Of a stretch of 7,489 bases of DNA, positions 1-6,424 are shown in pieces. Under the pieces are notes generated by a model that worked only from the letters and a program-made list of their open reading frames with translations, did no database searches and had not been told where the DNA came from. A program made the translations under genes and the position numbers. Location: assembly GCA_946621895.1 (NCBI GenBank), contig CAMOOZ010000232.1, forward strand, positions 1 to 7,489, read 5' to 3'. The stretch's first letter is position 1; every line of letters starts with the position of its first letter. This stretch comes from an uncultured Lachnospiraceae bacterium. Its GTDB lineage: Bacteria; Bacillota_A; Clostridia; Lachnospirales; Lachnospiraceae.

Positions 1-3
1 CAG

Positions 4-76
4 GCTGGAATAGCTCAGTCGGTAGAGCGACGCACTCGTAATGCGTAGGTCGGGGGTTCGAATCCCCCTTCCAGCT
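4..76 (+). tRNA. tRNA-Thr, anticodon CGT
   Basis: A complete cloverleaf can be drawn. The acceptor stem pairs GCTGGAA (4-10) with TTCCAGC (69-75). The D arm is GCTC/GAGC (13-16, 25-28). The anticodon stem is ACGCA/TGCGT (30-34, 42-46) around loop CTCGTAA. The T arm is GGGGG/CCCCC (52-56, 64-68) around TTCGAAT. The anticodon at 37-39 is CGT, which reads the ACG threonine codon. The discriminator base is T76 and the next bases are GGA, so the CCA tail is not encoded and must be added by a nucleotidyltransferase. Only three bases precede the gene, so its promoter lies outside the window. The terminator at 86-139 suggests it is the last or only gene of its transcript. Confidence 0.96.
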
Positions 77-85
77 GGAATTACG

Positions 86-139
86 GAGCTGCATGAGTTT
101 CATTCTGTTCAAAAAAGAGACTCATTCAGCTCTTTTTTT
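86..139 (+). terminator. Rho-independent terminator after tRNA-Thr
   Basis: GAGCTG (86-91) pairs with CAGCTC (127-132) and ATGAGT (93-98) with ACTCAT (120-125), leaving one C/T mismatch. This gives a 12-bp stem with a 21-nt loop, followed directly by seven T residues (133-139). An A-tract at 111-116 could also pair with the T-tract in an alternative, shorter hairpin. The position, just after the tRNA and before a new promoter, fits termination of the tRNA transcript. Confidence 0.85.
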
Positions 140-142
140 CTG

Positions 143-172
143 TTGTGGTAAAGGGGGATGATTTGGTATAAT
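143..172 (+). promoter_or_regulatory. Probable extended -10 promoter for the chemoreceptor
   Basis: TATAAT at 167-172 matches the sigma-A -10 consensus exactly. It is preceded by TGG at 164-166, the TGn extension of extended -10 promoters. The only -35 candidate is TTGTGG (143-148) with an 18-bp spacer, which is weak. Transcription would begin near 179, giving a leader of roughly 280 nt before the chemoreceptor. I saw no motility sigma (SigD, TAAA-N15-GCCGATAT) site in the leader. Start-site mapping has not been done, so this is a prediction. Confidence 0.6.
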
Positions 173-283
173 TACACTGTTATTTTGTTATTGCTTCAGA
201 GCGTTTTGGGCATTTGCACTAAGCAAGCAAAGCAATTGAGGTTTGAGCCTGCTCACACCTGCAATTTTTTTGCGAGCAAGAAC

Positions 284-317
284 ATCCTGAACGAATTTTA
301 CTTCATTCGTTCAGGAT
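284..317. repeat. Perfect 13-bp inverted repeat in the leader
   Basis: ATCCTGAACGAAT (284-296) and ATTCGTTCAGGAT (305-317) are exact reverse complements separated by the 8-nt spacer TTTACTTC. As RNA this is a stable hairpin; as DNA it is a large dyad. A run of five T residues follows at 325-329, seven bases beyond the stem, which is too distant for a standard terminator. The right arm (TTCAGG, 310-315) has a second possible partner, CCTGAA at 374-379. Confidence 0.85.
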
Positions 318-329
318 ACGACAGTTTTT

Positions 330-357
330 CCGGGACCAGCAGGTCAGAAGGTCCCGG
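330..357. repeat. 8-bp inverted repeat in the leader
   Basis: CCGGGACC (330-337) is the exact reverse complement of GGTCCCGG (350-357), with a 12-nt loop. The loop contains GGTC (342-345), which could instead pair with GACC (334-337) to make a small 4-bp hairpin, so two folds compete. No T-tract follows, so this is not a terminator. Confidence 0.75.
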
Positions 358-393
358 AGGGGCGGTTTCCATGCCTGAAAAGCTCATTGATTT

Positions 394-438
394 GAATCGC
401 ACCGGCAAAGCTGAGACCTGCCCCGCGGTTCCTTCGCT
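394..438 (+). repeat. Leader element, copy A (upstream of chemoreceptor)
   Basis: These 45 nt align without gaps to 3874-3918 upstream of asd, with about 33 identical positions by my hand count. Conserved blocks are GAATCG at the start and CCGCG(G/A)TTCCTTCGCT at the end. GAATCG (394-399) pairs with CGGTTC (426-431), including one G-U pair, where copy B has a full Watson-Crick pair. An inner GGCA/TGCC stem (404-407, 419-422) is also possible. It ends about 12 nt before the Shine-Dalgarno site. Its function is unknown. Confidence 0.5.
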
Positions 439-459
439 CGTTTCGTAATGGAGGGGAAA

Positions 460-2178
460 ATGAAAGAAAAAAAGAAAAGGAACAAGAAACTGGTGCTGAA
501 CATCATCCTCATCTCGGTCATCGCATGTACGGCGATCGCCCTGCTTTTGACGATCTACGCATCGGTGGAGCTTTCGAGCACCTATGAGAATCTGGTGGAG
601 GAAACCTTAAAGACCGCTTCCATCCAGATGGCGGATGAGATCGAAAGGATGTATGAGGGTGAATGGAGCCTGGATGAGAACGATGTTCTCTGGAAGGGGG
701 AAACCGCCTTCAAGGGTCAGTTTACCGGCGCATTAAAGCAGAGGACGGGTCTTGATTACGCGATCTTCTATGACAATATCCGCGCGATCACGACCGTTGA
801 GGGGTCTCCGGTGGGGCGGAAGAATGCTGATACGACGGCGCCCACGGAGCTATATAATACCGTCGTAAAAATGGGGCAGACCTATTACCGGCCGAATTTC
901 ATGGTGGCCGGGCAGCAGTATTCCGGCGTTTATGCGCCGGTGCTGGCGGATGACGGCTCCATCGGCGGCATGACCGTGGCTTTCCGGAAGACATCGGATG
1001 TAAGCGCCGCGATCAGCAGAGGCATTATCACCATGGTTCTCCTGGCGGTCGTCTGTATCGCAGTGGTCGTCGGGATCGGCATTGTCCTTTACAGAAGCAG
1101 CGCGGCTGCGATGAAGAACATCGTGGAGTGTCTGACCCAGATCGCGTCCGGAGACCTGCGGGTCCAGTTCTCTGAGGCTGCGCTGAAACGAAACGATGAG
1201 CTTGGGACGATCGCGGACAGCTCTCAGACGCTGGTGGAGGAGCTGACGGAGGTCATCCGTTCCGCGAAGCAGCTCTCCGGCGAGGTGACGGAGGCCGGTG
1301 ACAACCTGTCCTCTTCGGCAGGCTCCGCGTCCGATGCTTCCAATCAGGTCACTTCCGCGATCGACGATATCAGCAAGGGCGCCGTCGGGCAGGCCGAGAG
1401 CGTACAGACCTCTGCCACCAACACGGCGAATATCGGCACTGATATTGAGGGGATCACCGACAATGTGAGCGAGCTTGGCGAGTATGCGAGAAGCATGAAG
1501 GAGGCCAGCACCAGAGCCATGGAGGCGCTGGATCAGCTGATGATGCAGAATGAGAGCACCGTGGAGAGCATGAAGAGCATTGATGAGCAGATCCGCTCCA
1601 CGAATGACGCCGCAAAGAACATTTCCGAAGCCTCGAACCTGATCACGAACATTTCCTCCCAGACGAACCTGCTGGCGCTGAACGCCTCCATTGAGGCTGC
1701 CCGCGCAGGTGAAGCCGGCCGCGGATTCGCCGTGGTCGCGAACGAGATCGGTTCCCTCGCGTCCCAGACGCAGGAAGCCACGGTCCGGATCAACGGGATC
1801 ATCAAGAATCTGATCGACGAATCCGAAAAGACCGTGAATACGGTGCAGGAGCTGAACGCGGCGATCGAGGCGCAGACCACCAAGATCGAATCCACGAAGA
1901 ACGACATGGCGAGCATGCAGGAGAATGTGCTGAGCGTTTCCGACAGCTCCGCTCACATCTCCAACCGTGTGGATACCCTGAATGAATCCAAGAACAGTCT
2001 GGTGTCACTGATATCCGATCTGTCCGCGATCTCCGAGGAGAACGCCGCTTCCACCGAGGAAACGACGGCCTCCATGCAGGAGCTGAACGCGACCTTCGAG
2101 ATCATCAGCAAATCCGCAGAGGAATTGAAGGGACTTGCGAAGAAACTGAACGACGAGATCAGCTTCTTCTCCGTATAA
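460..2178 (+). CDS. Methyl-accepting chemotaxis protein (transmembrane chemoreceptor)
   Basis: This 572-residue chemoreceptor should sense a ligand outside the cell and control CheA kinase through CheW. A lysine-rich cytoplasmic N-terminus leads into transmembrane helix 1 (about 11-34), an extracellular domain (about 35-187) and transmembrane helix 2 (about 188-211). The C-terminal end of the extracellular part, with a [11 protein letters not shown] stretch and a [13 protein letters not shown] strand, resembles a single Cache domain. A HAMP linker follows (about 208-262, GDL at 231, DELG at 246). A long signalling coiled coil ends the protein, with the conserved hairpin tip at about 401-429 ([18 protein letters not shown] then [10 protein letters not shown]). 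There is no C-terminal NWETF-type pentapeptide for tethering CheR. I chose ATG 460 over ATG 448 because GGAGGGG (450-456) precedes it; ATG 448 would overlap that site. The gene has its own promoter and terminator. The ligand cannot be predicted. Confidence 0.95.
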   Translation: MKEKKKRNKKLVLNIILISVIACTAIALLLTIYASVELSSTYENLVEETLKTASIQMADEIERMYEGEWSLDENDVLWKGETAFKGQFTGALKQRTGLDYAIFYDNIRAITTVEGSPVGRKNADTTAPTELYNTVVKMGQTYYRPNFMVAGQQYSGVYAPVLADDGSIGGMTVAFRKTSDVSAAISRGIITMVLLAVVCIAVVVGIGIVLYRSSAAAMKNIVECLTQIASGDLRVQFSEAALKRNDELGTIADSSQTLVEELTEVIRSAKQLSGEVTEAGDNLSSSAGSASDASNQVTSAIDDISKGAVGQAESVQTSATNTANIGTDIEGITDNVSELGEYARSMKEASTRAMEALDQLMMQNESTVESMKSIDEQIRSTNDAAKNISEASNLITNISSQTNLLALNASIEAARAGEAGRGFAVVANEIGSLASQTQEATVRINGIIKNLIDESEKTVNTVQELNAAIEAQTTKIESTKNDMASMQENVLSVSDSSAHISNRVDTLNESKNSLVSLISDLSAISEENAASTEETTASMQELNATFEIISKSAEELKGLAKKLNDEISFFSV

Positions 2179-2204
2179 TCAGGAGCAGTCACGGCCACCG
2201 GCCG

Positions 2205-2257
2205 AAGAAGCCCGCCGAAGGCGCAGGAAAGACGCGCTTCCGGCGGGCTTTCTTATT
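2205..2257 (+). terminator. Strong rho-independent terminator after the chemoreceptor
   Basis: AAGCCCGCCG (2208-2217) pairs perfectly with CGGCGGGCTT (2241-2250). The stem continues inward with AAG/CTT (2218-2220, 2237-2239) and CGC/GCG (2222-2224, 2234-2236) around one bulged G. The 3' side runs into TTTCTTATT. It starts about 27 nt after the stop codon and should end the chemoreceptor transcript. Confidence 0.88.
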
Positions 2258-2271
2258 ACACACGGACGCGC

Positions 2272-2304
2272 GAAAAGCGGCTTGCCGCGGCTTTTCATTG
2301 TTTT
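2272..2304 (+). terminator. Possible second, weaker terminator hairpin
   Basis: GAAAAGC (2272-2278) pairs with GCTTTTC (2290-2296). After one G/G mismatch, GC (2280-2281) pairs with GC (2287-2288). The following ATTGTTTTG is only partly U-rich. It may be a back-up to the stronger terminator just upstream, separating chemoreceptor transcription from the argH promoter. It could also be only a stable hairpin. Confidence 0.4.
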
Positions 2305-2322
2305 GCCGCGTAAACGCCAACC

Positions 2323-2351
2323 TTGCATTTTGACCGGAGGAAATTTATAAT
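2323..2351 (+). promoter_or_regulatory. Predicted sigma-A promoter of argH
   Basis: TTGCAT (2323-2328) is a -35 match at four of six positions. It is followed by a 17-bp spacer and a perfect TATAAT -10 box (2346-2351). Transcription should start near 2358, giving a leader of about 100 nt. The promoter sits after two terminator-like hairpins, which supports an independent transcript starting here. A TTGACC at 2330-2335 is too close to the -10 box to be its -35. I saw no clear ArgR (ARG box) palindrome. Confidence 0.75.
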
Positions 2352-2357
2352 ATCCGG

Positions 2358-2456
2358 GGTCGTTTATCGCACGGATGCATCGGATCGGAGCTGATCTGAC
2401 CGGTGCCCGAAGGTCGCAGCTTCCGGCATAAAAGCGCCGGAACAAAGGAGGAAATC
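2358..2456 (+). promoter_or_regulatory. argH leader with two mutually exclusive hairpins and the ribosome site
   Basis: One fold pairs TGCC (2404-2407) with GGCA (2425-2428) and GAAG (2409-2412) with CTTC (2420-2423) around one mismatch. The other pairs TTCCGGC (2421-2427) perfectly with GCCGGAA (2436-2442) over an 8-nt loop, ending one base before the Shine-Dalgarno site AAAGGAGG (2444-2451). Both use 2421-2428, so they cannot coexist. Neither buries the Shine-Dalgarno site itself. Conditional regulation is possible but not shown; no T-box core is present. Confidence 0.4.
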
Positions 2457-3842
<1,386 letters not shown>

Positions 3843-3865
3843 CTGTCCGTTCACTGGTTTTGCAG

Positions 3866-3929
3866 GCGAAGCTGAATCGGTTTGCCGGAGCGGAGATCCG
3901 CACCGCGATTCCTTCGCTTCGGAAGGGAG
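3866..3929 (+). promoter_or_regulatory. Long stem and ribosome site between argH and asd
   Basis: GCGAAG (3866-3871) pairs with CTTCGC (3912-3917) and GAATCG (3874-3879) with CGATTC (3906-3911). The result is a 12-bp stem with a 2-nt bulge. Inside it, GCGG (3890-3893) pairs with CCGC (3898-3901). No U-tract follows, so it is not a rho-independent terminator. An alternative small hairpin pairs CCTTC (3911-3915) with GAAGG (3922-3926) and would cover part of the Shine-Dalgarno site GGGAG (3925-3929). I found no convincing promoter in this gap, so asd is probably transcribed from upstream. Confidence 0.5.
3874..3918 (+). repeat. Leader element, copy B (upstream of asd)
   Basis: This is the counterpart of 394-438, aligned without gaps at a constant offset of 3480. 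It shares GAATCG and the CCGCG(A/G)TTCCTTCGCT block, each at the same distance from the other. Here the GAATCG/CGATTC helix is fully Watson-Crick and is extended by an outer GCGAAG/CTTCGC helix that copy A lacks. It ends shortly before the asd ribosome site, as copy A does before the chemoreceptor. Confidence 0.5.
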
Positions 3930-3935
3930 AAAATG

Positions 3936-5021
3936 ATGAGTGATAAGCTTAAGGCAGCGGTTCTGGGCGGCACGGGCATGGTGGGTCAGCGCTTCATCAG
4001 CCTGCTTGCCGGACATCCGTGGTTTGAGGTCAGCGTGATCGCGGCAAGCGCCAGGTCTGCCGGAAAGACCTATAAGGAGGCGGTGGAGGGCCGCTGGAAG
4101 ATCGATCAGCCCATGCCGGAGAGCGTGGCGGACATCCCGGTGATGGATGTTTCCCAGGTGGAAAAGGTGGCGGAGCAGGTGGATCTGTGCTTTTCCGCCG
4201 TGGACATGAAAAAAGAGGAGATCCGGGAGATCGAGGACCGCTACGCGAAGACGGAGACGCCGGTCGTGTCCAATAATTCCGCCCATCGCTGGACGCCGGA
4301 TGTGCCGATGGTGATCCCGGAGATCAATGCCTCCCATATCGAGGTGATCCCTTATCAGCGGAAGCGCCTGGGAACAGACAGGGGATTTGTGGCGGTAAAG
4401 CCCAACTGCTCGATCCAGAGCTATACGCCGCCGCTCTCCGCCTGGAAGGCATTTAATCCGGTAAGAGTCGTGGCCACGACCTATCAGGCGATTTCCGGTG
4501 CCGGAAAAACCTTCAGGGATTGGCCGGAAATGGAGGGAAATGTCATCCCGTTTATCTCCGGGGAAGAGGAAAAGAGCGAAAAGGAGCCTTTAAAGATCTG
4601 GGGGAGGATTGAGGACGGCGTGATCAAAAGCGCCGAGAGTCCTCTCATCACCTGCCAGTGCATCCGGATCCCGGTGTTGAACGGGCATACCGCCGCGGTA
4701 TTTGTGGATTTTGAAAAGCCCGCAGAAAAGGAAGAGCTGATCCGTCTGCTGAGGGAGTTCAGGGGGCGTCCCCAGGAGCTTTCTCTGCCCTCCGCGCCGA
4801 AGCAGTTTATTCAGTATATGGAGGAGGACGATCGCCCCCAGGTCAGGCTGGATGTGGATGCTGAGCGGGGAATGGGGATTTCCATCGGAAGGCTGAGAGA
4901 GGATTCCCTGTTTTCCTGGAAATTTGTGGGGCTTTCCCACAATACGCTGCGCGGCGCCGCCGGAGGGGCCGTGCTTTTGGCTGAGCTGTTAAAGGCGGAA
5001 GGGTATATCGGGAAGAAATAA
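3936..5021 (+). CDS. asd: Aspartate-semialdehyde dehydrogenase, archaeal/fungal-type
   Basis: Asd reduces L-aspartyl-4-phosphate to L-aspartate-4-semialdehyde with NADPH, the branch point to lysine/diaminopimelate, threonine and methionine. The 361-residue protein starts with the NADP-binding loop LGGTGMVGQRF and the ASARSAGK segment. It has the catalytic cysteine in KPNCS (Cys158), the TYQAISGAGK block, substrate-binding RIPVLNGH (Arg244, His251) and a C-terminal SHNTLRGAAGGAVLLAELL helix. These blocks match the archaeal/eukaryotic-type family (TIGR00978) rather than the E. coli-type enzyme. ATG 3936 is preferred because it lies 6 nt after GGGAG; ATG 3933, one codon upstream, is only 3 nt away but cannot be excluded. 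The next gene begins 5 nt after the stop, indicating an operon. Confidence 0.95.
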   Translation: MSDKLKAAVLGGTGMVGQRFISLLAGHPWFEVSVIAASARSAGKTYKEAVEGRWKIDQPMPESVADIPVMDVSQVEKVAEQVDLCFSAVDMKKEEIREIEDRYAKTETPVVSNNSAHRWTPDVPMVIPEINASHIEVIPYQRKRLGTDRGFVAVKPNCSIQSYTPPLSAWKAFNPVRVVATTYQAISGAGKTFRDWPEMEGNVIPFISGEEEKSEKEPLKIWGRIEDGVIKSAESPLITCQCIRIPVLNGHTAAVFVDFEKPAEKEELIRLLREFRGRPQELSLPSAPKQFIQYMEEDDRPQVRLDVDAERGMGISIGRLREDSLFSWKFVGLSHNTLRGAAGGAVLLAELLKAEGYIGKK

Positions 5022-5026
5022 CGCAT

Positions 5027-6424
5027 ATGGAAGATATTTTGGGCAGGCAGCAGGAGCTGCAGACCCTGGAGGGTTATTATGAAAAGCCGGGCTCCTCTCT
5101 TCATGTGGTCTATGGGGAGAGGCTGCTGGGAAAGGAAAGCCTGATCCGCCGCTTCGCGGAGGGAAAGGAGACCCATTATCTGCATGCAAAGCCGCTTTCC
5201 GCGGGAGCGCAGGCCCTGCTCTGGATCAGGGAGCTGAAGGAGCAGGGGCTTGAGCTGCCGCCGCAGGAGGACTATTTTGCCCTGCTTGGCGGGATCTCCT
5301 CCTCCTTCAGCGGAAAGGGCGTGCTGGTCATCGCTGATTTTGAGCATTTATTCCGGACCTCCGGCCCGAAATTTGCCGAGGAGTTTTTCAGCGCGATGAA
5401 AGCTGCCCTGCAGGATGGCAAAATGATGGTGGTGCTCCTCAGCTCCTCCCAGTCCTTTGTGGAGAACAGGCTGCTGGAAACGCTTGCCTCTCAGGGAAAG
5501 CTGGTCAGCGGACTCTTAAAGATCAGGCCGCTGGATTTTTCCTCGCTGCTTACCTGGTTTTCCGGTTCACCCTATTCCATCGGGCAGTGTATTGAACTGT
5601 ATTCCTTTCTGGGAGGGTATCCCGGAGCCTGGGCGCTTTTTGGCAAAACCCTTCCCTTTGAGGAGGCATTAAAAAACTGCTTTTTTACCGAATATGCTCC
5701 CCTCTCCTGTCCGGAGGAGATCTTTCTGACCCCATACTTAAGGGAGCTGGCCGTGTATAATACGCTGCTGGCCTACCTCGCGGCGCCAAAGGAGAGCGAG
5801 ACCCATTATGTGGGCAGAAAGCTGAACGATATCTTTGAGCGCACCGGTTATTCCAGACCGAAGATCCTGGTCTATCTGAAAAATCTGACCTCTGTGGGCG
5901 CCGTGGAAAAGCTGAGGAGCCTTCCCGTTTCCGAAGAGCTGCAGGTCAAGGCCGTATATCGTTTCGCGAATCCTATCCTGCATTTTTCCTACAGCTTTCT
6001 TTTTGCCAGAGAGCAGTCCTTTTCCGAAAACTATGCCAGGGCGCTTTCCGGTCTCCGCGCCTTTTCCCGGGAAGCTCACAGGCTCGCCTGTGAGGAATAC
6101 CTGCGTTCCCTCTCCAGGGCGGGGCAGCTTCCGATCTACTTAAATCAGCTGGCCTCCTGGGCCGGGAAAACGGGCAGCCTTGATCTGGTGGGGCGTTCCG
6201 CGGACGGTGTCTATCTGGCCGCCACGGTTTCCGCGGATCCGGAGGGCTTTTCCGAAAGCCGCCTGAATTATTTCCTGCTTTCGCTGCAGAAGGCGCAGAT
6301 CGCCCCGGCTTATCTTTATCTCTTCTCGCTTTATGGCTATGCGCCGGAGGTCATCGACCGTCTGTCCGGCATCGAGGGGATCTATCTGATGGATGCTTCC
6401 ATATGGGAAAGAAAGCGTTTATAG
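5027..6424 (+). CDS. Degenerate DUF234-type ATPase/nuclease-like protein
   Basis: This 465-residue cytosolic protein follows the plan of archaeal-type ATPases with a C-terminal DUF234/PD-(D/E)XK-like part. An ILGRQQEL opening precedes a Walker A-like GERLLGKES (30-38), where Glu37 stands at the usual Ser/Thr position. The Walker B-like VLVIADFEHL (99-108) keeps Asp104 but has Phe where Glu is expected. GGYPGA (about 196-201), a winged-helix-like stretch ending in LTSVGAVEKL, and YRFANPILHFSY are family-like. In the nuclease-like tail the LDLV aspartate (Asp386) remains, but the expected E-x-K about 13 residues on reads A-T-V (399-401). Function is unknown; it may be a catalytically weak or inactive relative. 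Its start is 5 nt after asd with only a weak, distant GGGAAG, so translational coupling is likely. Its end overlaps topB. Codon use resembles the neighbours. Confidence 0.7.
   Translation: MEDILGRQQELQTLEGYYEKPGSSLHVVYGERLLGKESLIRRFAEGKETHYLHAKPLSAGAQALLWIRELKEQGLELPPQEDYFALLGGISSSFSGKGVLVIADFEHLFRTSGPKFAEEFFSAMKAALQDGKMMVVLLSSSQSFVENRLLETLASQGKLVSGLLKIRPLDFSSLLTWFSGSPYSIGQCIELYSFLGGYPGAWALFGKTLPFEEALKNCFFTEYAPLSCPEEIFLTPYLRELAVYNTLLAYLAAPKESETHYVGRKLNDIFERTGYSRPKILVYLKNLTSVGAVEKLRSLPVSEELQVKAVYRFANPILHFSYSFLFAREQSFSENYARALSGLRAFSREAHRLACEEYLRSLSRAGQLPIYLNQLASWAGKTGSLDLVGRSADGVYLAATVSADPEGFSESRLNYFLLSLQKAQIAPAYLYLFSLYGYAPEVIDRLSGIEGIYLMDASIWERKRL

Larger units (their letters stand above)
179..459 (+). 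promoter_or_regulatory. Long structured 5' leader of the chemoreceptor gene
   Basis: This stretch has no convincing gene but holds much secondary structure. TTGCTT (191-196) can pair with AAGCAA (221-226). GCTC/GAGC (251-254, 274-277) encloses GCAA/TTGC (261-264, 270-273). A perfect 13-bp stem lies at 284-317 and an 8-bp stem at 330-357. GGGGCGG (359-365) can pair with 418-424. A further stem spans 394-431. Its first half is more AT-rich than the coding regions around it. The ribosome site GGAGGGG (450-456) lies at its end. It could be a cis-regulatory RNA or merely an old non-coding region. I could not match it to any riboswitch I know. Confidence 0.45.

Noticed and set aside
105..112. TopB residues 105-112: loss of the second Toprim aspartate (DSG instead of DxD) as an inactivating change
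   Set aside because: Firmicute TopB proteins normally read D-A-G-R-E-G-E here, and Glu9 and Tyr337 are present, so the enzyme is expected to be active. (Coordinates given are residues; the bases are about 6715-6738.)
158..448. 96-codon open frame after the tRNA with a hydrophobic N-terminus and a stop overlapping ATG 448
   Set aside because: Its ATG abuts the G-run (153-157) with no spacer, the presumed -10 box lies inside it, and its C-terminal two thirds encode hairpin-forming DNA with no domain-like character. I treat it as leader.
179..459. c-di-GMP-I (GEMM) riboswitch in the chemoreceptor leader
   Set aside because: Only a GGCAAAG fragment near 404-410 recalls the class. The paired second half with GGACGCAAAGCC and the tetraloop/receptor are absent, and too little sequence follows.
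448..459. ATG 448 as chemoreceptor start
   Set aside because: It overlaps the GGAGGGG site that properly serves ATG 460, and has no site of its own.
850..1956. Long antisense open frame (368 codons) across the chemoreceptor gene
   Set aside because: It is a shadow of the biased codon use of the real gene; its protein is Arg/His/Leu/Gly-rich with no recognisable motif, and the + strand has an unambiguous family match.
3902..3911. T-box antiterminator, because of ACCGCG before asd (and CCGCG before the chemoreceptor)
   Set aside because: The conserved AGGGTGG preceding ACCGCG is missing, there is no specifier-loop-sized leader and no terminator follows.
3866..3917. Rho-independent terminator after argH
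   Set aside because: The stem is good but is followed by TTCGGAAGGG instead of a U-tract.
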